From Candidatus Zhuqueibacterota bacterium (GTDB lineage: Bacteria > Zhuqueibacterota > Zhuqueibacteria > Oceanimicrobiales > Oceanimicrobiaceae): a DNA stretch of 14,346 bases. Below are positions 6,998 to 13,842 of this stretch, piece after piece; positions within the stretch are counted from its first letter, which is position 1, and each line of letters starts with the position of its first letter. Position numbers and translations under genes: made by a program. Under the pieces are notes generated by a model. It was given only the letters and a program-made list of their open reading frames with translations. It did not search any database and had not been told where the DNA came from. The DNA is taken from NCBI GenBank assembly GCA_011775825.1, contig JAABYK010000365.1:1-14346 (forward strand), written 5' to 3'.

Positions 6998-8488
6998 TTA
7001 TGCCGCCATTTTATAAGCGATTCGTTCATAGAAAGGATAGTTTTTTTGGCGTTCCTGGCGCTTGTGGAAGCTGAAGTATTCTTCGAAATCGTTGCTTGCG
7101 ATAATGGCACGGAGTTTGATTACAGCCTCAGCTCCCTGTAATCCCCAGCGGGCTCCGGTAATATCCATTCTATCCTTTATCAGATAGCGACAAGCCCCCT
7201 CAATGACGCCTGTGGCGATGGGGTAGCCTGCTGCCAGATAGTTGTCGTAGTGAAGATAGTTTTTGTACTTCAGTAAGTAATCAGAACACTTGTCTGCGTT
7301 TTTGCGTTCTTTGGAATTTAGATTCCGTTTAGTACTGCTGCGACGAATTCCTGCGGCTACCTGACTGGCTTTTCCAGCGAGTATTTTGAGGGCACGTTCT
7401 TTCACCCAGTCTTCCGCCTCTTGACTGGACTCATCGAAGAAGCAGTAAGCCGCCTTCCATAGATATTCGAGGACATGGATGAAGTCCAGGACGATAGTAG
7501 CCTTTATGTTTTGCTTTTTTATTACTTGTCGCAGTGTTTTCAGCTGGACCGGTTGTCCATCCACAAGCACGGCCCACTGTCGCTTTTGCTTTGGGTCACG
7601 ACGCCGGGCCTCGGAGAACATCTGTTCGATGACTTCACGAGGCGATTTTTCAACCGAAGCCCAGACTCGTTTGTTAACGGGTTTGGGCGGTTGAGAATTC
7701 TCTTCTTTACTACCAATGATGCTATCGGCAGAACGAATATGAGGAGCGATATCATAGACCGAGGCGACTGTTGCCATGCGCTTACCATTGCGTTTCTCAC
7801 CTCTGCTGAGCCGGGTTTGCTTCTTATGCTTGCTGGATTTTGCTGCTTTTTGCGTAGCAGGCCGTAAATCCTCCTGGCGCATCACAACACCTTTGCCATC
7901 GCAAGTCAATGTTAATAAGTCAGAGGTATTGGAGTCCTCGCCTTGCCGCAATTCGTAGAATGCATCGAAATCCTGACTTAAATGACGCGTGATATTTTCT
8001 ACCTGACGTTTGGCGACACTGGTGCCGGTATTCCTCGATATACTCTCTGAGGCTTTATCAAATGACTGCTCGGAAACAGCAAACGCGGTCTGGCGACGCA
8101 GACCATCGGAATATTGGTCTCGTGATAGATTTAATTGGGCGTCTTGAGGAAAAATGCTATTAGCGCCACCATCACTGTAGCTTTTTCGGTGCGCTCTGAC
8201 TTTGCCAAAAATAGTATTGAGTTGTCGTGAGCAATTCTTGCGTTTATGGGTATGTTCACGACTCCCATGTTGCACAGAGTCAAAATCCGGTTCTTGACGG
8301 GTTCGCTGGTCAAGATGGCCCTGCAAAACAAGCCGCATCACTTCATAGCCGTCTTTGTGAATGAGTTGTTCAACTTCGCCATGTTCGGCCTGAAGCCATT
8401 TTTGAGTACATAGCACATCGATCAAACCGTTGAGAAGATTTCTTGCTTGAAAAAATGGATCATGAATTTTAAAATTTGTATCTTTCAT
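6998..8488 (-). CDS. ISKra4-family transposase (DDE type)
   Basis: A 496-residue transposase, full length. The C-terminal signature GVIEGACRYLIKDRMDITG, followed by ARWG, is characteristic of the ISKra4 family. Likely catalytic residues are Asp197 (TCDGKGVVM), Asp335 (IVLDFIHVLEYLW) and Glu430 (VIEGACR); Asp310 (VLVDGQ) is an alternative. The N-terminal part is basic and histidine-rich and presumably binds the ends. It starts at ATG 8488 behind AAGGAGG, and its TAA stop sits immediately inside the left inverted repeat, leaving almost no spare sequence. No frame break is seen, in contrast to several neighbours. It catalyses movement of its own element by cut-and-paste or a related route. Confidence 0.93.
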   Translation of the reverse strand: MKDTNFKIHDPFFQARNLLNGLIDVLCTQKWLQAEHGEVEQLIHKDGYEVMRLVLQGHLDQRTRQEPDFDSVQHGSREHTHKRKNCSRQLNTIFGKVRAHRKSYSDGGANSIFPQDAQLNLSRDQYSDGLRRQTAFAVSEQSFDKASESISRNTGTSVAKRQVENITRHLSQDFDAFYELRQGEDSNTSDLLTLTCDGKGVVMRQEDLRPATQKAAKSSKHKKQTRLSRGEKRNGKRMATVASVYDIAPHIRSADSIIGSKEENSQPPKPVNKRVWASVEKSPREVIEQMFSEARRRDPKQKRQWAVLVDGQPVQLKTLRQVIKKQNIKATIVLDFIHVLEYLWKAAYCFFDESSQEAEDWVKERALKILAGKASQVAAGIRRSSTKRNLNSKERKNADKCSDYLLKYKNYLHYDNYLAAGYPIATGVIEGACRYLIKDRMDITGARWGLQGAEAVIKLRAIIASNDFEEYFSFHKRQERQKNYPFYERIAYKMAA

Positions 8489-8491
8489 CGC

Positions 8492-8563
8492 AAAGGGACC
8501 TCCTTTTCGTGCACTTATGTTAATTGTCTATTCATAAGTACGGAATTCAGGTCCCTTTTTCAA
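8492..8563 (-). promoter_or_regulatory. Transposase promoter and leader with inverted repeat covering the ribosome site
   Basis: Read on the minus strand, TTGAAA (8563-8558), a 17-base gap and TACTTA (8540-8535) make a plausible promoter starting RNA near 8528. A perfect 10-bp inverted repeat, AAAGGGACCT (plus strand 8492-8501) and AGGTCCCTTT (8549-8558), flanks the start site. Its inner arm covers the end of the AAGGAGG site and the gap before ATG. An inner 7-bp repeat (8513-8519 and 8533-8539) stacks inside. Only transcripts begun upstream would contain both arms. Confidence 0.5.
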
Positions 8564-8631
8564 TCAAAAAATATCACGTAATGTCTTGTTCCTTATAATG
8601 CTTGGGGAGTCGTATTGATCGATCCCCACCC

Positions 8632-8640
8632 AATTCCAAT
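8632..8640. repeat. Target-site duplication, right copy
   Basis: Second AATTCCAAT, directly abutting the right end of the insertion sequence. The csm3 reading resumes at 8641. Confidence 0.92.
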
Positions 8641-8876
8641 TAAAAATCATTTATAGAGCATTTGAGGACATAGAGGGATGTAAGTCAACCGATGAGGTCT
8701 TGTTTCCATATGTCTTGGACGCTCTAAAGCTTGTCCAACAGGATTCTTTGGGAGGCTCGACCAGTCGTGGCTGCGGTAAAGTAGAATTTTCTATCCGAGT
8801 AAATGGTTCACTTAAAGAACTTGAACAAGTCAGACCCGAGGAAATAGAATGGAGAACTATCAAAGTTACCGCCTGA
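8641..8876 (+). pseudogene. csm3: Csm3, 3' part separated by the insertion sequence
   Basis: This is the remaining 78 residues of Csm3: LKIIYRAFEDIEGCKSTDEV, then LDALKLVQQDSLGGSTSRGCGKVEF and the C-terminus to TGA at 8874-8876. The glycine-rich GGSTSRGCGKVEF is the second RNA-contacting motif of Csm3 and matches the family well. It has no start codon or ribosome site of its own. Joined to 6491-6971 it gives a 238-residue protein, a normal Csm3 length. The last 28 bases overlap the csm4 start at 8849, so translation into csm4 was originally coupled. Confidence 0.88.
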
Positions 8877-9841
8877 CGCTCACGTGCAAGTCTCCGTTTA
8901 TTACCCCGTTACAATCCGATACGTTGTTTGGCCATATCTGTTGGGCATTGCTACATTTGCTTTCAAAAAACGATTTGGAGAAATTTCTTGCAGCCTATGA
9001 AACGGAACCACCTTTATTGATTAGCGAGGGCTTTCCAAAAGGGATGCTGCCAAAGCCTGTTTGGAAGCCCATCCCCAAACAAGAAGCTATCGAGATATTC
9101 AAGACCAGGAACCTCGATACCTTCAGCGGAGCAACTTATTTCAAGTCGATTAGGAGAATATCTTTGATTCCTTACAGACTTTTTGACCAACTCAAAGAGA
9201 CACTTTCAAGCCGAAACATTTTTTCCGCGCTTCTTGATTATCTTGTTGAAAGCAATGCTAATCAAAAAAATGAACAGGAGATTTTGAGCACAACTTATCA
9301 CAACACAATTAATCGATTAACTGGAACGGTGATCGAAGGATTGTATACAGTCGAAGAAACATTCCGCGGTGAGGACTTTCAGTTTGAAGTCTATCTTCGG
9401 TCGAAGTCATTATCAAAATCTGAGCTCCAAAGTATTCTTCAGTACATATCATTATCCGGCTTTGGAAAAGATAAATCTACTGGAAGGGGTCATTTCGAAT
9501 TTGATGAACAAGATTTGGTCGAATTCAATATTGAAGATGCGGACAATGCTAATGGTTTTGTGACGCTTTCCTCTTATGTGCCAGATTCGGAAGCACCTTT
9601 GAATGGCCATTATGATTTACTGATTAAATACCCAAAGTTGGCAGGCGACTTTGAAACCGCTTTTGACAACGTTTCCTCCCCGTTTAAACACCCTGTTGCC
9701 ATGATGCGCAGCGGGGCTGTCTTTCACAGTTATGAACGAAATCGTCCTTATGGAGCGCTTGTTGCCGGCGTGCACAAGCAAAACAATTCAATTATGCAAT
9801 ATGGTTTGGCTTTTCCGGTGGGTGTGCAAATAGAGGAGTGA
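8849..9841 (+). CDS. csm4: Csm4, crRNA 5'-handle-binding subunit
   Basis: A 330-residue RAMP protein. The N-terminus reads YRLTLTCKSPFITPLQSDTL followed by FGHICWALL, a Csm4/Cas5-like feature. Residues about 207-222 carry the glycine-rich loop SGFGKDKSTGRGHFEF, the most typical Csm4 motif. Csm4 caps the complex at the crRNA 5' handle and contacts Cas10. Its start follows GAGGAA (8838-8843) and lies within the end of csm3; its stop overlaps the csm5 GTG. The frame is complete, so the gene is intact even though it lies downstream of the insertion sequence and may be poorly transcribed. Confidence 0.9.
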   Translation: MENYQSYRLTLTCKSPFITPLQSDTLFGHICWALLHLLSKNDLEKFLAAYETEPPLLISEGFPKGMLPKPVWKPIPKQEAIEIFKTRNLDTFSGATYFKSIRRISLIPYRLFDQLKETLSSRNIFSALLDYLVESNANQKNEQEILSTTYHNTINRLTGTVIEGLYTVEETFRGEDFQFEVYLRSKSLSKSELQSILQYISLSGFGKDKSTGRGHFEFDEQDLVEFNIEDADNANGFVTLSSYVPDSEAPLNGHYDLLIKYPKLAGDFETAFDNVSSPFKHPVAMMRSGAVFHSYERNRPYGALVAGVHKQNNSIMQYGLAFPVGVQIEE

Positions 9842-10887
9842 CTCAATTGTCTATTTTTGAAATACGTGGCGAAATCTTATCGCCGATTCACATCGGTGCA
9901 GGCAGGGAACTGGAGCCTTTTGATTATATCATCTCAGATGGTAAGTTTTATCGGGTTTCCCTAGAGGAATTCATCAAAGGGTTGGCTCCTAAAGAAAGAA
10001 AGGAGTTCAATCAGTTCGTAGAAAATGGAAAATTGAATGAATTGAGAAAATTTCTTGCCTCACATCCCACAAGTAAGACTGTCGCCATCTATTCAACACG
10101 CGTTTCGAAAAGCGTTGAAACTTTATACACTTCAAAGTTGGACCAAATCGAGAATCAACTTCTCATTAGTCCGTTTATTCGTACTGAGGGGGAGAAAAGA
10201 ATCTTGATTCCGGGAAGTTCCATTAAAGGCGCCATTAGAACAGCGGTGATCAGTGAATTGGCCAATGAGAAGAAAATCAAACCACCCAAGCCATTCAGCC
10301 GACAGTTTTGGCAATTTGAATCGCAGGTTCTGGGACACAACAATGCTAAGAACGATCCCTTTCGAGCCTTAAAGGTAGAAGACGTGTACTTAGATAATGG
10401 TTCAACCATTGTCTCGGAAATCAAAAACATGAGCAAAGACAAACGGGGTAATTTAAAGCCCAATAATCTACAAATGATTCACGAAACAACTTTTTCCTAT
10501 GTTTCCGGTAAAGAAGTAACGTTCATAGCTCAAGTGAAACTCGATGAGCAACTAATTAAGAGGGGAGTACTCAGTCTGGGGCTCAATATTGACCGAATTC
10601 GTCAATCCTGTTCTCGCTTTTACCATCAGAAGTTGGAAATGGAACATGATAAATTCTTTTTAGGAAGTTCCGTGGACGAAGCTTCGACAATGCTATTGAA
10701 TATGGATCTGGAGGAAGATTCGTTCTTGTTAAGGATCGGCCGGTTTTCAGGCGTAGAGAGCGTAACATTAGATGAATATCGAAATCCACAACCACCAGGG
10801 CGAAATCGTGGCTGGGGCAATTCACGCAACATCGCAGATGGCAAGTTTCCTATGGGTTGGGTGAAGATCGCCATCTCAGAGTTTTGA
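9838..10887 (+). CDS. csm5: Csm5, crRNA 3'-end subunit of the type III-A complex
   Basis: About 349 residues, RAMP fold. The N-terminal motif EILSPIHIGAGRELEPFDYI and RILIPGSSIKGAIRTAVISE are standard Csm5 features, as is the C-terminal RFSGVESVTLD ... GWGNSRNIADGKFPMGWVKI segment. Csm5 sits at the far end of the complex and takes part in crRNA 3' maturation with host nucleases. The GTG at 9838 overlaps the csm4 stop but has no room for a ribosome site. An in-frame TTG at 9847, eight bases after GAGGAG (9833-9838), is the better start and removes three residues. The frame is intact. Confidence 0.88.
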   Translation: MTQLSIFEIRGEILSPIHIGAGRELEPFDYIISDGKFYRVSLEEFIKGLAPKERKEFNQFVENGKLNELRKFLASHPTSKTVAIYSTRVSKSVETLYTSKLDQIENQLLISPFIRTEGEKRILIPGSSIKGAIRTAVISELANEKKIKPPKPFSRQFWQFESQVLGHNNAKNDPFRALKVEDVYLDNGSTIVSEIKNMSKDKRGNLKPNNLQMIHETTFSYVSGKEVTFIAQVKLDEQLIKRGVLSLGLNIDRIRQSCSRFYHQKLEMEHDKFFLGSSVDEASTMLLNMDLEEDSFLLRIGRFSGVESVTLDEYRNPQPPGRNRGWGNSRNIADGKFPMGWVKIAISEF

Positions 10888-10906
10888 TGGTGAGAGGAAA
10901 GCAGCG

Positions 10907-11248
10907 ATGAAATTTGTTTATATCTTGTTAGGCCTGATTATTTTTGGAGGCGTTGCGTATGTATCCTGGTTTAGTGGCAATCGAATTCAGAATGCCCTGC
11001 TTCTGAAACTTAACAATGCTGGCTCTGTATTAGGATATTTTCTATCGTGTATGACAGTCACCTTAGCTGTTATTGCATGGATTAGGAGACAAGATATACG
11101 CAATTGGCTAAGACGCTCGAAATTCGAGGGCGTAGGAGAACCCTTCGATGTCCCTGTGGAAAAAGTGGTCGCAACCGTTATTCCGATTAGCCGCCGTGAG
11201 CAGCCGGAATGGATTTTACGTTGGCTGACCCCAAACACGTATCCTTAG
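10907..11248 (+). CDS. Membrane-anchored CARF protein, N-terminal two-helix part
   Basis: First frame of a gene starting 19 bases after csm5, with AGAGGA upstream of ATG 10907. Residues 3-22 (FVYILLGLIIFGGVAYVSWF) and about 36-59 (GSVLGYFLSCMTVTLAVIAW) are membrane helices. The second is followed by an arginine-rich stretch (RRQDIRNWLRR), which places the rest of the protein in the cytoplasm. From residue 86, VVATVIPISRREQPEWILRW is the first strand and turn of a CARF domain. Homology runs to LTP (about nt 11232), then this frame stops at 11246-11248. Reading resumes one frame back as KHVSLVYSEYSRE. One extra C or A in CCCCAAA (11230-11236) gives a single 242-residue protein. A two-helix-plus-CARF layout resembles Cam1, which has one helix. 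Confidence 0.72.
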   Translation: MKFVYILLGLIIFGGVAYVSWFSGNRIQNALLLKLNNAGSVLGYFLSCMTVTLAVIAWIRRQDIRNWLRRSKFEGVGEPFDVPVEKVVATVIPISRREQPEWILRWLTPNTYP

Positions 11249-11634
11249 TTTATTCAGAGTATAGCCGTGAAGTAGCAAGGGAACTCGCAGAAACATTTTC
11301 AGGGCAACCATTTAACATCCAGTTTTTCCCTGATGCAAATGCTATGAGTCAGAATCGGCTTAAACTCGAGGACGTTGATAAACCCGAAGCATGCAAAGCT
11401 CTGGTGAAAGAACATCTGCGGAGATTTGCTAAAGAAAGTATTCCGCCTACGCTGACTTTCGTCGATACAACAGGCGGCAAGGTGCCAATGTCCATCGGTG
11501 CCTTCCAGGCGGCAGAAGAAATCGGAGTCTCTTCGATCTATGTGGTAGGCAAGGAAAATGGATTTATCAAAGATCCGGGAAAACGCGAACACGGGTATCC
11601 GGTTTTTATCAGTGACCATACAGACTCTTTGTGA
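11209..11634 (+). CDS. Membrane-anchored CARF protein, C-terminal CARF part
   Basis: Second frame of the same gene; the ATG at 11209 is out of frame with true coding until about nt 11233. The nucleotide-binding motif FVDTTGGKVPMSIGAFQAAE (Asp187-Lys192 of the restored protein) is the classic CARF D-x-T-G-G-K signature, followed by IGVSSIYVVGKENGF. CARF domains bind cyclic oligoadenylates made by Cas10. No nuclease domain (HEPN, PD-D/E-XK, RelE) is attached; the only effector part is the membrane hairpin. The inferred action is that binding of cOA opens or perturbs the membrane and stops growth during infection, as shown for Cam1. It is the last gene of the operon, where csm6 usually lies. Confidence 0.75.
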   Translation: MDFTLADPKHVSLVYSEYSREVARELAETFSGQPFNIQFFPDANAMSQNRLKLEDVDKPEACKALVKEHLRRFAKESIPPTLTFVDTTGGKVPMSIGAFQAAEEIGVSSIYVVGKENGFIKDPGKREHGYPVFISDHTDSL

Positions 11635-11771
11635 TGTCCACAGCTTTGGACAATTGTGGAAATTGACCTGAAGCTGTAGGAGGGATGTCTGAGAGAGGGA
11701 GAGTGGGAGACCACGACGGAGCAGCGATTGGGGTGAGGGCATGAGCGGATGATTTTTCACCCCCTCTCCTT
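11635..11771. other. Short spacer after the csm operon with weak hairpins
   Basis: Two modest stems are visible: TCCACA (11637-11642) with TGTGGA (11655-11660), and GGGGTGA (11730-11736) with TCACCCC (11757-11763), the latter with a 20-base loop. Neither has a T-run directly behind it. The purine-rich stretch between them differs in composition from the flanking genes. Transcription of the csm operon may end here, but the evidence is weak. Confidence 0.3.
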
Positions 11772-12623
11772 TTGATCCTTTATATCCTTACATCTCTTCG
11801 AATCATAGAATTGGCACCGCACGAGACTATGAGGCATACGAGTGCTTTTTCTAGCCAGCCGAACACCTCTTTTAGTACACAGGATTCTGAGAATCCGTTT
11901 AGATTGCTGAGGAAAATAAATCTCGAGTCCTCTTCTGAGGAAGCTCTTCTCTCAAACATAAGGAGTATGGCCATTACGGAGATAGGAAAAGTTATTGTCA
12001 GTCATCGGGGCGGAACCAGGATCAGCATTTTTGCTCTGGAAGACGGGAAGCACATTAAGACGATGTCTGATGAAGACTTCTATGGACCAGAAATGAACAA
12101 TACTCGTGCTTGTGAAAGGATTGTCCCAATAAGTAAAACTTTAGTTATTCTCTTGTTCTCAGGGTTTATTAACCAGTTTGTCATTTACGACCTAGAAAAG
12201 GATAATTATCAACTTGTGGCCTTTGAACGCATCGACCGTAAGAAATCACATGCAGTTCGTGCTATTTCCGGATCTCATGAATCTCGAATACTCCTATTAG
12301 AGCACCCACGAATTACTCATGGTCAAAAAGGTGAACCCAAGATCGTCTTTTTCAATGATGCCCAAAGAACAGGCGAGTTCAAAGTATTTTCAGAATTAGA
12401 ATCGCCGATTTTGTCGGAGTATTTTGCCGACTGGGATCAGATACGCGTTCTAAGCGATGGAAGCATTTGTGCTTCGAAAGCTGTTTCAGATAGAATATAC
12501 AGATATGATGCACAGGGAAAGCCTTTGCAAGCTTTTACTTATCCTAGCGGTATCTTAAAGATTTTCAAAGAAGAGAATTCCGGCCCGTTAGATTTCGACA
12601 AACGTGAAACGATTGCTAATTAA
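11772..12623 (+). CDS. Six-bladed beta-propeller protein, apparently N-terminally incomplete
   Basis: 283 residues from TTG 11772; an ATG at 11829 is an alternative, and neither has a ribosome site. The segment RLLRKINLESSSEEALLSN, then MAITEIGKVIVS, GTRISIFALEDGKHIKTM, and later IRVLSDGSICASKAVSDRIY, shows the repeated strand pattern of bacterial six-bladed propellers (BF3558/NHL-like). Three to four blades can be traced. Such proteins usually start with a lipoprotein or Sec signal and run to about 350-400 residues; here the signal is missing, and the Ser/Thr-rich N-terminus has an unlikely start. It is probably a fragment or a gene with a lost 5' end. No enzymatic motif is seen. A link to the csm operon is not supported beyond position and strand. 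Confidence 0.6.
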   Translation: MILYILTSLRIIELAPHETMRHTSAFSSQPNTSFSTQDSENPFRLLRKINLESSSEEALLSNIRSMAITEIGKVIVSHRGGTRISIFALEDGKHIKTMSDEDFYGPEMNNTRACERIVPISKTLVILLFSGFINQFVIYDLEKDNYQLVAFERIDRKKSHAVRAISGSHESRILLLEHPRITHGQKGEPKIVFFNDAQRTGEFKVFSELESPILSEYFADWDQIRVLSDGSICASKAVSDRIYRYDAQGKPLQAFTYPSGILKIFKEENSGPLDFDKRETIAN

Positions 12624-12694
12624 CTAAATGCTTGCAAAGCTATGTAGAATTACGTATTTTTTTAAATACGCAAAAGTTTGGTGTTATAAAGAGC

Positions 12695-13417
12695 ATGATC
12701 GATACTCTGAAAATCTTTGAAGAGTTACAAAAGACGCTCGAACCTTCGGCCGCCAGGACCATCGCCAATATCTTTTCCACGATGTATGCCGACCTGCAAA
12801 ATACGGTCACCAAAACCGAGTTCAATGAGCTTAAGGAAGTTGTTCATGACCTGGCCGAGGCTCAGAAAAGAACCGAGTCCCGTGTAGGTGAACTGGCGGA
12901 AAGAGTTGAGGAGCTGGCCGAAGCGCAGATGCGGACTGAGGCTCGTGTTGAGGAGTTGGCCGAAGCGCAGAAGCGAACCGAAGACGAACTCCACACACTT
13001 ATTAAGGATCATAAAGAGACCAGAAAGCAGTTGGGCGGACTCACGACGGCGGTTGGGTATACTCTTGAAAACGAGGCGTTTAAGGCCTTGCCTGCTTTGC
13101 TTAAAAAGGACTACGGTCTTTTGCTGCAAGAAAGACTGAAGCACAGGTATGTCAAAGACAGAAAAGGCGAATATATCGAAATCAACATCATCGGCTCTGC
13201 TTCGCAAAATGGTCGCACCGTAACCATCGTGGGTGAAAGTAAGAGCCAACTCTCCAAGAAAGGAATCGATGCCTTCCTGCGACGAAAAGTCAATCGTCTA
13301 TCGGGTCTCTATGAGCATATCTTTCCTTTGCTGATTACCCACATGACCACCAGTCCTGATGTGGAAAGCTATGCTAAAGAAAAGGGCATTGCTTTGTATT
13401 ATTCGTTCGATTTTTAG
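12695..13417 (+). CDS. Coiled-coil protein with PD-(D/E)XK-like C-terminal domain
   Basis: 240 residues from ATG 12695. The frame is open to TTG 12632, but the ATG gives a natural start, MIDTLKIFEELQKTLEPSAA. Residues about 40-135 form a long coiled coil built of 14-residue units (VHDLAEAQKRTESR, VEELAEAQMRTEAR, VEELAEAQKRTEDE). The C-terminal part reads YGLLLQERLKHRYVKDRKGE, then YIEINIIGSASQNGRTVTIV, then GESKSQLSKKGIDAFLRRK. This follows the order of PD-(D/E)XK nucleases, with an E-x-K (GESKS), but the usual catalytic Asp is replaced by Asn (EINII). Similar proteins are often named DUF3782 or, misleadingly, chordopoxvirus fusion protein. Role unknown; an inactive or weakly active nuclease-fold protein is the best guess. 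Confidence 0.65.
   Translation: MIDTLKIFEELQKTLEPSAARTIANIFSTMYADLQNTVTKTEFNELKEVVHDLAEAQKRTESRVGELAERVEELAEAQMRTEARVEELAEAQKRTEDELHTLIKDHKETRKQLGGLTTAVGYTLENEAFKALPALLKKDYGLLLQERLKHRYVKDRKGEYIEINIIGSASQNGRTVTIVGESKSQLSKKGIDAFLRRKVNRLSGLYEHIFPLLITHMTTSPDVESYAKEKGIALYYSFDF
12842..12988 (+). repeat. In-frame 42-bp coding repeats of the coiled coil
   Basis: Units of 42 bp (14 codons) at 12842-12883, 12905-12946 and 12947-12988; a 21-bp half unit (12884-12904, VGELAER) separates the first from the second. The last two are nearly identical at the DNA level over their first 25 bases. The spacing keeps the heptad register, so unit number can change without breaking the coil. Confidence 0.75.
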
Positions 13418-13434
13418 TGCCTCCAATGGAACAA

Positions 13435-13842
13435 TCAATCAACAGTCACCCTTGCATCGTGCACTAGGGTATAATGCCCGGAGGTGATCACCATCTCCCC
13501 CGGCTTCAGCCCGAAAGTCGAGTCGAGAATTTCCGCAAACTCTTCATTCTCCAGTCCCGTCTCCACGTAGCACCATTTCGCCAGACCATCCCGGATGATG
13601 AACACCAATTTGCGCTGATCGCGGACGAGAATGGCCTCTTTCGGCACCAAAAAGCGGTCTTTGAAAATCTGTGCCTCCAACTTGGCGTAAGCGAACATCC
13701 CGGGCAAAATGCGTTTGTCGGGATTCTCCAGCCGCACGGTCACTTTCGTGGTCTTGGTCTCCGGGTCGACCATGGGGTTGATGTGCACCACCCGGCCGTG
13801 GAACGTTTCGCCGGGGTAAGCCGGAAAAGTCACCTCGGCCAT
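13435..13842 (-). CDS. Membrane fusion (HlyD/AcrA-type) efflux protein, C-terminal part
   Basis: C-terminal portion of a periplasmic adaptor subunit of an RND or ABC-type efflux system. MAEVTFPAYPGETFHGRVVH ... INPMVDPETKTTKVTVRLEN is the beta-barrel domain, followed by LPGMFAYAKL and the membrane-proximal domain (VPKEAILVRDQRKLVFII ... LKPGEMVITSGHYTLVHDAR). ATG 13842 is not the true start: upstream, VRQG-R in the same frame extends the family match. It is separated from the N-terminal piece by what look like two single-base losses within about 20 bases (near 13867 and 13858). The gene converges on the coiled-coil gene, with 17 bases between the two stops. Confidence 0.82.
   Translation of the reverse strand: MAEVTFPAYPGETFHGRVVHINPMVDPETKTTKVTVRLENPDKRILPGMFAYAKLEAQIFKDRFLVPKEAILVRDQRKLVFIIRDGLAKWCYVETGLENEEFAEILDSTFGLKPGEMVITSGHYTLVHDARVTVD

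Larger units (their letters stand above)
6972..8631 (-). mobile_element. ISKra4-family insertion sequence, 1660 bp, inside csm3
   Basis: A complete element with imperfect terminal inverted repeats of about 26 bp: left end 6972-6997 and right end 8606-8631 match at about 20 of 26 positions, including ten perfect inner bases (ATACGACTCC) and GGGTG at the outer tips. It is flanked by a 9-bp direct repeat, AATTCCAAT. It contains one full-length transposase gene on the minus strand, opposite to the csm operon. The intact ends, intact transposase and perfect duplication point to a recent insertion. It should also be polar on csm4, csm5 and the CARF gene unless an outward promoter exists; none is obvious. 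Confidence 0.93.

Noticed and set aside
7475..7958. Plus-strand reading frames of 60-130 codons inside the insertion sequence
   Set aside because: They are antisense to the well-matched transposase, have no ribosome sites and resemble no family.
12725..13249. 174-codon minus-strand frame opposite the coiled-coil gene
   Set aside because: Long antisense frames are expected opposite repetitive coiled-coil coding; the plus strand shows a heptad pattern and a C-terminal domain.
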